Positions 1 to 12,200 of a DNA stretch of 64,000 nucleotides are shown here, piece after piece. Position numbers and translations under genes: made by a program. The stretch covers positions 141,402,036-141,466,035 of the forward strand of contig NC_134458.1 in the NCBI RefSeq assembly GCF_047948215.1, read 5' to 3'. Numbering within the stretch: the first letter of the stretch is position 1; each line of letters begins with the position of its first letter. The stretch is from Lycorma delicatula (taxonomy: Eukaryota; Arthropoda; Insecta; Hemiptera; Fulgoridae). The notes beneath the pieces were generated by a model. That model made no database searches, was not told the origin of the DNA, and saw nothing but the letters and a program-made list of their open reading frames with translations.

Positions 1-1100
1 GTTCATGAGTCTAAGCTTGTTTATAACTTTTAACCAATCTGTAAGAAGTTTGACTTAGAGCTCCTCAAGTTTGTACATATTCAAAATTTATGACTCCCAA
101 AAGTATGTATATCCTTCACCTTAAAATATAATGTAAAATTGACTTAATAATTGTTATATATATTTTTTATACACTCTACACCATGAATACCAGAATTCAG
201 ATTGGTATTTACATTTATAAAAATTAACCACTTTATAAGGTATTTAAAATATTTTATCCTAGTATTTGCAACTTTACACAAACTCAGTTAATGAGGTTTT
301 GATTGAATGAAATAATACATTTTACCTCAAGAAAAATTAAATAAAACTACTAGGTCGAAAAATGTTTGCTGGCTTCTTTATTGTAACAGCATTGTTATGT
401 AGAAATTTATTCACCTGAATTATAAATTATATATGACTTCTGAGTAGGAGTTTTTGGACCTCCAGCAGACAGAATGTGTACAAATTTTCTTAAAAAAAAC
501 TCACCATTTATTGTGGAATAATTGGTAAGCTATGAAAGTTGCAAAGTACTAAGATGAAGGCTACATTGAATGAACAGAATTATATTTCCTTCTTTTAAGA
601 TGTGTAAGATATAGTAGATTACAAAGATGATAGGAATGAATCTTTTGTATGCAAATACTGCAATACCAAAGCAACAATTAATCATTTGATATCCTTCTGA
701 TAGATGATCAATTAGGGTGTTTCCAATACAAATATTATAAAGAAAATTTGTACTTGCAAACTGCAAACTCTTCATTGGATAATTATAAAATCATTTTATG
801 ACTGTGGTATATATATATTAAATTCTATCATTATTTATGTTCTAACCAAATAAACTGTACTTCATGCTTGCCATTGATGGAGGCATGTGGAAAATAGATG
901 AGTCTCTGTTACGCGTGCAATCACATCGACCCTGGCCGCCACACCACCAGCTCTAAAGGTGGTATAAGTCCACTTCCAAATGTACGTGATCTGCAGATGG
1001 TCAAAAAAACCAGTCTGTAATAGCGACTTGTAGATGGAAATCAAGTCTAAAGAAAGTTAATATTTCAAAGAAAACACATGGATCCCTTGGATTAACCAGC
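1..1100. other. AT-rich flank, no gene recognised
   Basis: No open frame here resembles a known protein. The stretch is strongly AT-rich except for a GC-richer patch at about 866-1000. That patch contains a 17-base run at 932-948 which matches 16 of 17 bases of a run at 10359-10375, so it is probably a piece of a dispersed repeat. It could hold regulatory or 5' untranslated sequence of the downstream UGT gene, but nothing shows this. Confidence 0.4.
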
Positions 1101-1125
1101 TATTGTACTCAATTGTTCAACTTGC

Positions 1126-1283
1126 ATGAAATTGATCCCTTCTGTAGCAAGGCTAGTCGCTGGAGAACAGCCCCACTCCAAAGCTGCCAACCCCGGAATT
1201 CCAGTCCGCTATATAAACCACCAGACCGAACATGGATCGTATCTGGTATGTTTCGGACCTTGGGATTATTTACCTCAAGGTAT
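1126..1283 (+). other. GC-richer open fragment, probable repeat-derived coding remnant
   Basis: An open frame of about 50 codons with balanced amino-acid use stands out from the AT-rich surroundings. It includes the run GIPVRYINHQTEHGSYLVCF. No acceptor or donor makes it a convincing exon, and I do not recognise the family. It lies 150 bp upstream of a decayed reverse transcriptase on the same strand, so it may belong to that element or to another transposon. Confidence 0.3.
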
Positions 1284-1419
1284 TTTTATTATTATTATTA
1301 TAATACAAGTTGCCTTGTGCTAATTTTGGAAACCACTTCCAATCAGTCTGTTAAAAGTTTTTCAAGGAGGGTGTAACTCCGCATTGTGATCTGGGAATTG
1401 TGCTGATGTAGATATTTCA

Positions 1420-2135
1420 CATATTTCTAATGAGGACATGGTCGATTCCACCAAACAATTTAATTGTAAATCTACAAGCAGTCCCAGTGGTCCCATCATT
1501 TCCCTTTTCAACTGGAGCCCTTCATCTGGTCAATTTCCTGAATCCTAGAAAACAGCAATAGTTACTCCAGCCCCCAAGCACAGTCTTTCATCCTATTTCT
1601 ATGATTAATACCTTTTCTAAAATTCTAGAACGAATCATTCAAACATATGTATACCATAAAACCTTTCATCTAATTTCTGATCCCAACACGGCTTTATGGA
1701 AAACCGATATACTGCATCTAATTTATTGTCTTTTCTTTCAAGAGTCGGCCCTAGTATTTAAAAGAGGTCATATAGACGGTTAATACTTCGATCTCCAGAA
1801 AGCGTTCAATAAGATATGGCATACCTCCTTCTTTGGAAGCTTAAAAACTATGGTTTTGGCGATCGAATGGTCTATTGATTGTTATCTTAGCTTACAGATC
1901 GATGCTTTCGAGTTAGCTCGCTTAAACATCAGAAGATGTCTTTTTTTACCAATTCTGAGAACCTCAGAGCTCTCTCTTGAGACTGTTATTGTTTATTTTG
2001 TTCATCAAAGTTCTTTCAAAAGTTATCACTCTTAACTTTGAATTATTTGTCGACGATCTCAAGATCTATCATCCATTTCGAACAATCTTTTTCAAAGCGC
2101 CAGGACTGATCTTCACGTGATATTTGGGAATTTTT
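1420..2135 (+). pseudogene. Decayed non-LTR reverse transcriptase (Jockey/R1-type)
   Basis: Read across three frames, this stretch keeps the order of reverse-transcriptase blocks of non-LTR retrotransposons. There is a segment like 'FPESWKTAIVTPAPK' near 1530, a motif-A-like YFDLQKAFNKIWH near 1785-1825, and a motif-C-like FVDDLKIYHPF near 2043-2078, where FVDD stands for the usual YADD or FADD catalytic pair. Frame shifts and stops are frequent, so it is an old dead copy. The endonuclease and 3' tail are not recognisable. Clade assignment is from motif style only. Confidence 0.75.
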
Positions 2136-2140
2136 AACCG

Positions 2141-5100
2141 AAAATTCGGAATATATTTTTGCAATTTGAGTTCTTTTTGTTAAAAAAATATATAGAGCCA
2201 TTGTACACGAGCTTTAGATTAATCCATCTTCAATGTTTGTACGGTTTACTATATTTATATTAGTATTTTAAAAAAGAAAAAAAATGTTAATCTTTTAACA
2301 AAAAAAAAATGTGAAAAAATACCTTTATATTGATGTGGCATGGTGGGAGAAATGCTGAGCTCTGTTTGGTCGGTGGTGCGAAACAGGTACTTTCGTACTA
2401 CTTATGAGTACATTTAAATACTTTTCATCCGTTAAACATTGAAAAATAAATTTAGAAAATGCTTTTACCACAAAACTATCTATTTTTTGATATGAGGACT
2501 CTAGCCCCCATGAGAGGCCACTCAAAATTTTCACGTTAAAAGTCGTTGAAAATAAAAATTTTGTTGTAATAAACTTTTCGCTACAATTCTTAACAAAACG
2601 GCGATCTTTTAATGTTTTTCACAGCTATTTTTTTTAAACTTACTGTGAAAACACTGCAAGCCACTTTTGTTTAGTCTATAGTACATCTTAAGTAGTGGTC
2701 AATTTTCTTTTAGTGTTTGTTTCACCATTGAACAGTTATTTAAGAGGTACTTAGACCTTTTTTTAAACTAGCTCTGAAAAAATTAAATGGCCATAATTTT
2801 GGTTAGAGTTGTCATAGTCCGGCGTATTTTAGGTCAAAATATATTTTTTTGAGTGCCCTTTGAAATGATATATCCCAATCCTACACCTTAAATTTAATTT
2901 TTTTTAGTTACTCTTTCCTACAGGGGCCGGCCTCTAGGAACTTTGTGAATGTTGGTCTTATATCGAAAAATAAATCATTTTGAAATAGGAGCATTTACTA
3001 CTTCCTTTTTTTATGTTTAGCTGTTGAAAAGCTATTTAAGTGTTGCTATACTTGTATTAACATCCTTTATATATATGTCTTTGATTTAGAAGGTTCTGGG
3101 TTCTAAAACTGGTCGGGTTTGGCAATCTTCACACACTACGAAATATACAGCTTTCTTATAATGATAAAAATTAAATACATCAAATCAGTATGAAAGTTTA
3201 TAACTTATCACGTTTATATACTTAAAAACAGTAAGTTTGCTATTGACACTCGTGTCTCCATCTTCAGTTCCTCTTAATTCAATAAAAATTGTCAAACATC
3301 AGTAAAAATATTTAATTATTTACATATATTAAAATAACCGTTTTATTTCATCATATAATTTACTAATCTCCGAGTTACCAGTACATAAATTAATGTCTTT
3401 AAACGGTACACTAGAATTGTTTCCAGAGTTGAGTTGGAGGACATCGTGTGAGGTGGTGTTTTTACTAAGCATTGTGATTTTCGAGATTTTGGTTTGGTAT
3501 TTGGTAATTTTTTTAATTGGACCTACACCGGGGAACTGTGGTTAGGTTTTGGAATGTGATTTTAACACTTGAGTTTTGGTTAGCGAACTGTATTCTTTTT
3601 ATAGTGAGTCTTTGTTATTTTATCATTTGTAATAAGGACTATAATCGCTTAAAGTGACCCCCTTCAGGAGGCCTCTTGTTTATGAGCTGGAAGTTATTTA
3701 TTCTGTCTTTATCAGTGGTGTTTGTTTAAATTATTAATAGACATTGCACAGGTTATCATTAGCTAATAACATTGTAACTCCGCATGATGAATTGGTAAAA
3801 TACATGAAAGAGTTTATCAGCACTGGTGGTACTTTAATGAAACATGTCGAAAAGAGTCATACAGAAAGAGAATTAATCTTAAGAAATCCTAATTTTCTTA
3901 ATCTTAAGACAATTTTCTTCAGGTAACGTCTTAAGAATTTACCTGAACGTTTGGAAACACACCTGAAGACGTTTGTCCCAGATCTCCCATTTTATAACTA
4001 CTTATGTTGTCAGCTTTTTTTTTTATTGATATTTATATAATTATATATGTAACATACTCTCAGGTAAATTACAGTGTGATTATCTTTTACTATAGATTTA
4101 GTTAGAATATAAAATTATTTGTATGTATATTTTGATATCATTCCTTTCCCTTTTTTAAAAACTACATTATGAAACAACTTGCAGGTGTTGTAGACCTGTT
4201 TGGTTAGTTTATCTTATTTTACTTTTATATTTGTTTCAGCAACTAATTGTGGGGTAGAAATATATATTCCGATGCTTAGCCTTAATATCTTACAATTTTA
4301 TGACTTCAAGGTTATTCATCTATTTAATACTATATTATAAATATTCAGAATTGGTTGACTTATTAACTCGACTACACGGTCTAGTGATACGGTCCAGTGA
4401 ATTACGGTCCTTATTCGTTAAAATTACTGTAAACACAACAGTTGGACAAAAACTATTTTGTACTATATATATTATACGGTTTTTTTATTCAGTGTACAGA
4501 TAAAGAGTTTTCTTCTAAAGATGGTATGTACAATTACATTAATTTATATTTTAATTAATAATATTATATAATTAAATTAAATTATTAATTATTTTGTTAT
4601 TTACATTTAATCTCAGTTTTAACAAAATTTTCAAAATATACACAAAAATATAATGTAAAATATTTTTCGTATTAAAATTGCAAATAGTTTTTAAAAAAAT
4701 CTTTAAAAACACTTCTCACATTGTTTTAATAATAATTATTCTGATCTTTTCACTTTACCTGAAGAAAGCAAATTCATTCAAAATATTATTCATTCATAAA
4801 TATTAACAATTGTATGAATTTAAATATAACATACAACTAATATGTTTATATTCATCAGTCATGTTGATCAAACAATAATAAACAAATTTATTACTTAATA
4901 AATTTAACGAATAGAAAATTATTAAATTTATTTATTCTAATGTGACTTAGTATGACTATAAACTTTGACAAAAATTACTTTACTCCACAAAAGCTTTTAG
5001 ATATTTAATCTTTTTCTTTATTTTTTTCTATAGATACTTACATGTAAATTAAAATGCATTTTGAGGAACCATTATTATATTCTATTTTTAATTTTTACAT

Positions 5101-6280
5101 ATAAAAAAGATGATTTTAAGTATGTCATTAATATATTTATTTATACACAGAGTCTATATGTTTGTCAAATATAATTTTCAACGAAACTTATACTTTAAGA
5201 CTTACATTTTATACTTTAAATATTTATTTATACTTTTGTGAAGTCACTACCGAAAAAAAGAAAGGAAATAGTGAATGAAATATTTTTAAAAAACTGGCAA
5301 ATTAGCGTATGACTTTTCCGGCCTCGCCAATAAAGTGTAATTATTATGAAAGAAATTAAAAAAAATCCTTCACGTTTTGGGCCCAGAATATAATACAGGT
5401 AACAAAACTAGTTTAATTTTAATAGCTCTTTAAAAAACAAAGATTTTAGTAATAAAAATTGTTAGAGCCAACAAAAACAGAGTATATGTTTTTTAGAGGT
5501 AGAGAATCAATTTTTATATAGGTTAACCTTAATAAAATTTGCTTAAGTAAAGTTTTCTCTAAATTTAATACCCTCTTCAATAAAGTCTAAAATAGGAAAA
5601 TGAAAATTTTCGAATTTTATCTGGTTTTCTGCATTTTAGAACCGGGTTCTACAATTTTTTAAAAATTGTAGACATTTCTTGATAGCTTTATATATGAATA
5701 ATAAACTCTTGATAAATATTTAAACAGAAATATGGTAGAGCAAAAGAACAAGAACATATATTTTAATTTTAAGAGATGAGAGTTGATTTAAAAAAACATT
5801 GGATTATTTATTTATGCATTGAAGGTTACAAATTTGCTTAAGAAAGTTTTTTTTAATGCGTCCGAAAAAATCGATACTGGTATTTTGGCTACATCCCCCA
5901 CCCATAAACTAAATTTGAAAAAGAATTAATATGATCAATGCTCCATATATAAAAATATTTGAGCCAAATTTTACGAAAATCGATTTGGTCAATTTTCTGT
6001 ATATGCATATACAGAATATTTTTCTAAATTAGTTATAAAAAACTAACAGAAGTTTTTGATACATCACTGAATACAGTATATCTTCGAGTCATTCACGTCT
6101 AACACTTTTAGTTCCCGACGACCTCACTAGGTGGCACACACGAATGTGTAATTCCATCGGTAATTAGAGTCGTATACCGGTGTAGAGCGTGCTCGGTGCT
6201 GCTTATGGTTTCATTAATCTAAATCGGCTACTATCTTTCAGAGACGATTCAAGATTAAATATTGCAAGCAACCATCTCAA
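2141..6280. other. Intergenic, nothing recognised
   Basis: About 4 kb of AT-rich sequence with no supportable gene. The frame at 3744-3926 (60 codons) has unremarkable composition, no recognised motif and no convincing splice signals on both sides, so I do not call it. Homopolymer A and T runs are common. Confidence 0.4.
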
Positions 6281-6289
6281 AGATAGTCT

Positions 6290-7025
6290 GTTATTGTAAG
6301 GTACAATCGTTTCACTGAAACAGGTTGTGTATCACAGGGACGCCAGATCAGGTTAGACCTTCAGTTTCTGAAGGGGCAATCGAAAAAATGCGGCAAACCA
6401 TTCATTCGTAGACCAGGTAAATCAACTGGACGCGCTAGCTTAGAGTTGAATATTCCTAGTTACAGTATGGAACTAATCGGGTTGGTCTAGTGGTGAATTC
6501 GACATCGCAAATCAGCTGATTTCGAAGTCGAGGTTCAAATCCTAGTAAACTTTTATACGGATTTGAATACTAGATCGTGGATATCGGTGTTCTTTGGCGG
6601 TTGGGTTTCAATTAACCACATATCTTAGGAATGGTAGACCTGAGACTGTACAAGACTACGCTTCATTTACATTAATACATATCATTCTTATTTATCCTCT
6701 GAAGTCATACCCTACGGTGGTCCCGGAGGCAAAACAGAAAAAAAGCGTTGCAGTATGGAGGGTATTGCGTAATCGGCTGTCATATAAATCCTGTAAATTA
6801 CAACCGATACAAGCTTTGGGTGACGTTAATAAAAAAAACGAACCGAGTTTTGTATAAGCATGTAAACCAAAACTGAGACTTAAGATAATTATCTTAATAA
6901 AATGGTGTTTAGGGACAAAGAAACCTTCTATACCGGCGGTAAAGTGAATCGACGTAATATTCGGATTAGGCGTTAACGGAATACACATCTCACAATCGAA
7001 CATGTACGGGACTCAACTAAGGTAA
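6290..7025 (+). pseudogene. Decayed DDE transposase (IS630/Tc1-mariner-like insect family with N-terminal HTH), split by a SINE
   Basis: Frame-shifted reading gives pieces matching an insect transposase family that I know from memory. Near 6302-6330 it reads YNRFTETGCVSQG. Then comes a helix-turn-helix stretch resembling SVSEGAIEKMRQTIHS (6360-6410) and RASLELNIP (6430-6455). After the SINE follow VWRVLRNRLSYKSCKLQPIQ (6754-6812) and KVNRRNIRI with a following THLTIEHVRDSTK-like segment (about 6940-7020), which corresponds to the region after the first catalytic Asp. The C-terminal half with the remaining catalytic residues is missing. The reading frame resumes across the SINE after removing one copy of the target duplication. 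Confidence 0.75.
6472..6746 (+). repeat. SINE-A copy (tRNA-derived), inserted in transposase fossil
   Basis: The 5' end has a pol III A box (TGGTCTAGTGG, about 6483) and a B box (GGTTCAAATCC, about 6532). A family-specific body follows, ending in an AAAACAGAAAAAAA tail. It is flanked by a 13-base target duplication with one mismatch (6459-6471 and 6747-6759), ending in CAGTATGGA on both sides. Other copies of the same family lie near 14.7-15.3, 25.0, 28.1, 31.2 and 40.9 kb. Confidence 0.85.
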
Positions 7026-7029
7026 GCTT

Positions 7030-9105
7030 AAACTCCTTTAAATCCTTTTACAGATTTATTGCGTGATAACTCGCAATAGTTTACAATAAAATGTACGCTT
7101 TACATGAATACCTACATTTCACTGTAGGCACTGCCAAAAACTTGTTTAAAAAAAAAATTAATTTTATTAATTTTAAAAAATTCTATTGATATTTTTATAA
7201 TTTTATTTTATATATTGTACGTTTAAGAACGTACAAGTAATATAATAAAATAATAAAAGCGATTTATGATTTAATAATCTATTATTTTTTTCTAAAGTAG
7301 GATGCCGTGTCTCATGTCTTCTCTTATAGATCTAAAGATAATATCATTTTAACAGTTGAAAAACAACTGACAAACACTTTTAAAAAAATCAGAAATTTGT
7401 AAATGAAAAGATTTTTGTAATGGGCTAGATAGTATAAACAAACCTTGAATATCTTTTTTCATGTTTATTATATATTACCCCAGTACAGCTAAATTTTACT
7501 GATTTTTCCAACCCTTATTAAGCCACAGCTGAGAAATTCTATTCTAAATTACATTTAAATATCAATAATCATAAATTCATTACACACAGTTGATCTAATA
7601 TTTAAATAACATAAGATTTATTTGAATTTTAAAGGTCTATTTCCTTATTCATTTGTGTATTTATTTTTTAAAAACTTACTTATAATGATAAACATAAAAG
7701 GTAAAAAATGAAAGACATTCATTTAAAAGATTGCCTTGGCCCATTTTATTGAAACATTGTTATTAAAAAGTAGGTCATTCATTAAAATTAACCAAGGTCA
7801 CAGCAGATTTTGAACTGTTACTTCATTATCGATAAGGCATTTTTATTACTAACCTTTCATTTTTATAACTGTAAATATTAATTTAGTATATGTTGGTAAA
7901 TTAAAACGTCATAACTTCACTTTTACTAAATGAAGAATTGTTATTATACTTAATAAATTGTAAACATTTCTTTGAACTGGTTAACAATGAAATTCATCAG
8001 CGAGTCAGTTGTTAATAGGTTAAACATTGGGTCAATAAGTCCTAAACTATTAAGTAGAAGTTAAAATATGAAATAAATTTGTAGAATAAAAAGTAATTTG
8101 TATAATTTTTTATGCTTAAATGCTTTATCTCCTCCAATGGAACATTTTCATTTCATATCTGTGAATGGTCACTTTAAAAAGTGGTCACCATTTCACGATT
8201 ATACAGTGACATTTCAGACTATTAAATAAAAAAGAGATCCTTTTTTACATATTATACAGCATATTTTCATGTTATAAGCTATAATATAATGTTTTAAGAA
8301 ATTACAGGATATTCATGATATTAAAAATCAAATTAACTGACATAAAAGGTCTATAATTCTCCAACAATATAAAAAATAATGCAATTTCAATTTCCTTTAA
8401 ACCTGCAAGAATCAGTATTAAAGAGATCTTTTTATTTATTCAAAATCTTTTTGTACTGGTTAAAGGTATTTTTTACTGCAAATTAAAAATAATAGAAAGC
8501 AAAAATTTAATTATGATTATTCATGATCATGTGGTACGAGTAGTCATATTCTAACCAGCAATCTGTCATTATTGTCTAATCAACACTATTTTCAGCTAAT
8601 AATTATGTAATATTTTCAACATCTTAATTGAAAGAAAATTGCAGACAGGTTTAATGAATTTATAATTTATTTATTATTTCACAAATATTACTGTTATTGC
8701 ATCACTGATTCTCAAATAGATGTAAGGTACCATTTGATGAGGTGACCATTAATATTTATTCCATAACGTACAATATTATGTAACAGTAATAATATCTACA
8801 AAAGGTAAGTTTGAATTTCACTATTCCACAATCAAATGGAATCTTTTACAGACAGAAATTTATATTTTTACTACCTAAAAGAATAAAAAGTTTGCAGCTA
8901 AGTTGTTTCACATCTCAGACATATGTTATCATTACAATACTAACCTCCAATGTCAAACAAGTATTGTTAAATTAATTCTCATCTATTTACTAACTAGTTT
9001 ATTTGTCAATAAAAATAGTTTACCATAAGAAAAACTAACAAGAAAGTAGATAAATGAATAATTACACGATTTAATTTTTTGAGTATTGTTTATTTATATT
9101 CTCAG
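7030..9105. other. Region just upstream of first recognised UGT exon
   Basis: AT-rich, with no recognisable repeat or coding exon. The UGT start codon must lie in an exon upstream of 9106, because the frame at 9106 is open but has no Met before the conserved core and an in-frame stop lies just upstream of the acceptor. Such an exon would code only a few signal-peptide residues and cannot be picked out by eye, so the promoter cannot be located either. Confidence 0.4.
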
Positions 9106-9279
9106 AATTCACTAATTGTTATTGAGGTACTATCATATATAACATGCTGCAGTGCTGCCAATATATTGGGTATTTTTCCAACTCCATCATACAGTCACCA
9201 ACAACCGATGCTTGCATTAAGTCATGCTTTAGCTAAGAAAGGACATAATCTTACCGTGATTACACCGAATCCTAGTAAG
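9106..9279 (+). CDS. UGT: UGT coding exon (signal peptide and acceptor-domain start)
   Basis: The acceptor TATATTCTCAG ends at 9105 and the donor GTAATT starts at 9280. The exon encodes a hydrophobic stretch ending in CCSA, a plausible signal cleavage site, then [18 protein letters not shown] and the [19 protein letters not shown] segment typical of the UGT N-terminus. It ends in phase 0, matching the next exon. An alternative donor GTAAGG at 9275 would break the frame. There is no initiator Met, so a further upstream exon is required. Confidence 0.88.
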
Positions 9280-12200
9280 GTAATTTGTTTAAAATGATTT
9301 TACTGAATAAATTTATGCCCATATGCTCACATGCTTTAATGCTCATGTACGCAGTATGATTTATGATTTACACAACTTGTTTTATCCTTATAATAATTTT
9401 TTTCTTTTCTCTAGTTCTGAAATTACTTTTATTATTTTCTTATGAATTATGTTTATTTTGTTAAAATACATAGAGATAGACATCGTGGAATTAAATAGAA
9501 ACAAAATAACTGAATATCAATCGTATTCTATTCTAAGTACAATTTTTATCTACTGATACAGTAAGTGGCACAATCTATCAATGACCACATGAAATCTTCT
9601 TTTGGTATAGGTTTAAAATTTAATTTCACATACTGTTCAATATCTGTAATGATATAAAATGGATGCCATTTTAACTCTAACTTGAATTTTGAAACAAGAA
9701 ATAGTTGTAAGATGAGTTGGATGAACAGAATGACAGAAGATGGAAGGTATTATCTTTATTACTACTGTGATATAAGAAGAAAACTTACTCATGTTTTTTC
9801 AAGTATTAAATTTTTAGGATTAGTTATTATAGTAAACAGTGATTTTAAAGACAAAAAAAAAACAGTGAATTTACAAAAAAAAAAGATGATAATAAATGAA
9901 TCAATTAATTTTAAAAAAGTATTTAAATTTAAAAGTAGTTAATTTAAAAGTATTAATCATTTGAAGAGATTCCGGAGTACCAAAATGTTATAAAAAAAAT
10001 ATTATTATTATTAATACTCAAGTAAACAATACTCACAAAATACTATAAAAAAAAATATTTTACTTTGCTCTTCAGATTACGATTATCTAAAATAATATTT
10101 TTAAAGTTTTTAGTCAACAATTACTTGCTTATATTTTTTTTGTAAACAAAGGTTGAAATAGCTTCTTTTTTTTTTCATTAAATGTTATAATCTTTTATTT
10201 TATTTCTAATAATTGCTTTGTGTTTTTATTATTAATTCTTGAATATCTACTGATAATCATCCGCTGGCTAGGCAAGCAAACCAAGCAACTCCTGCTGGCT
10301 TGGCATCTCGATCCCCCCCCCCCCCCCCAAGGGGAGATGATCCCACCTCGTAGCGTGTCTGGCCGCTACACCACCCCCTCCATTCCTAGCCAGTAGTGGC
10401 TTTAACGGAGGATGCTGGCTTGGCAGTTGGCGTAGTGGTTAGCATGCTGACATCTAGATCAGCTATTATTAGGTTCAATTCCTAGCGAGGGTCTGCCACT
10501 ATGATTCAGCCATCTTACCCTTCTCATTAAAGTATGTTTGTATCGTGTTCATACTACCATATGGTGGTAATATTAAATAATAATAAAACTTGGTTTAACA
10601 GTCAAACTCATCAGATAGTTCTATAACTTAGTAATATTTTTTAAATTATTTTCTATAATTAAATTTGTTTTAATAATAATGTAGCACCATGGTGCAGTTC
10701 TACTACTGTTAAAGAGTAAAAATTATATTGATATCAGGGATACAATAGAATAATTAAATTTTAAAATAGTTTCAATATGAGCTGAAACTCTGCTCGGTAC
10801 TATTAGAGTTGCAAGGAAGCTGGATTAAATGTGACTTTGCTCGTTTACTTTTTATCAATATTTTACATATTTCCATTTTAGGTTGATAAATTTACAGACA
10901 TATTTCACTTGTATCAGAACAATTAGGTTATATGGGAAACAAATTTCTATTTTATCCTGTACCATTTTCAGTAAGTACATATAAAAAAGAAATTTACATT
11001 AATTTTTGTGTTATAATAAGGGACAATCTCAACTCACTGAAAACTTCAATCAGAACAAACTGAAGCTGCAAATCAAATTAGTAAACTTCAATATAATTTA
11101 GGTTACCAGTTAACATTTTTTTTTACATTTAAAGCAACTGCTAATGATTTAAAATTATTTTAATTAAATCATATACTGATCACATATTTAAAATGAAATC
11201 TAGGTTGTCCATGATGGTAACATAAAATGAGGGTACTCGGATTTAACTTTTTTATTTCATTTGTTAACAAATGCAAACCAGTGGAAGCTTTGAGTAGCTT
11301 ATTGTACAGCAGGTGTTAGCATGTAAATAATAATACATTTAAAACAGCTTGTGTCAGTGAGACAAAAAAAAATCTGGAACTGAAATATAAATAGCATACT
11401 TTACAATCAACAAATATCATTAGCAGACTTCATGAATTTGATATTGTTTTCTCCAATATACTCGTAAATTCCCATTTACCTTAATTAGTTAAAATATTTA
11501 CCCACTTTGTAGAAAAGTAACGATAAGAAATGTCTTTAAAATACACTCTCAAAAAGGAAAATACTTTCAATCAGTGTATGCTTTATTGATGTGTGTTATT
11601 ATTTTGTGTCTGTGTGTGTATGATCACCTACCATCAACTAAAAAAAAATTTTTTTTAGGAACCAATAAAAAATCATCGTGATATTGATATAAGTTATGGT
11701 TATAAAGAATGGCAGCGAGTTCAAGCAATGAATCACATTTCTCTTCAAGTTCGTATTAGCCCTTCAAAAATAATTGGTGATATGTACAACTTTATCAATT
11801 TTTTTACTTCACTTGTTTTTGATTCTCCAGATGTCCAAGAATTAATAAAGTTTGTATGAGCCATGCTTAATTATTTTAACATTTATCATATAATAAACCC
11901 AGGTATTACAAATGATAATAATTTCTTATTAAGATTCTTTGTTTGATTTGCATAGTTTTCAAAGCTCTTTTTTTATCGTAAAAAGTTGTTTTATCCTGCA
12001 TTTGGTTATCAGCCTGAAGTTGGCCAAAGTGAATAAGTAAAATAAAGGTATCAATATCATTATTATATATCAATATAAACATCTCTTTACTGTTTTTAAT
12101 ACACTATATAATTTACAAGTTTAATTAAGTACTATGAACAAGAAGATAGGGAGGAGAGTGGAGTATTTCAAGACGCATAGCAATAGAATCATTGTAATAA

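Larger units (their letters stand above)
9280..11658. other. UGT intron 1
   Basis: A 2.4-kb intron. It contains a GC-rich repeat patch (10261-10420) and a tRNA-like SINE (10424-10586). A segment at 10882-10970 is flanked by acceptor- and donor-like signals, but its translation does not resemble UGT and the frames do not fit, so it is not called an exon. A frame at 9682-9942 is Lys/Ser/Asn-rich and looks like chance. Confidence 0.7.

Noticed and set aside
3744..3926. 60-codon frame with ordinary composition
   Set aside because: No motif, no homology that I recognise, and no matching splice partners. Length is within chance for this sequence.
6483..6545. Possible tRNA genes at SINE heads (also 10430, 15940, 37765)
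   Set aside because: A and B boxes are present, but no complete cloverleaf with acceptor stem is visible and the sequences are repeated with family-specific bodies, so they are SINEs.
6692..7003. 103-codon minus-strand frame
   Set aside because: It is the reverse of the transposase fossil and the SINE tail; the plus strand carries the recognisable protein similarity.
10882..10970. Possible alternative UGT exon between acceptor- and donor-like signals
   Set aside because: The frame-compatible readings have stops or lack any UGT similarity, and exons at 9279 and 11659 already join in phase.
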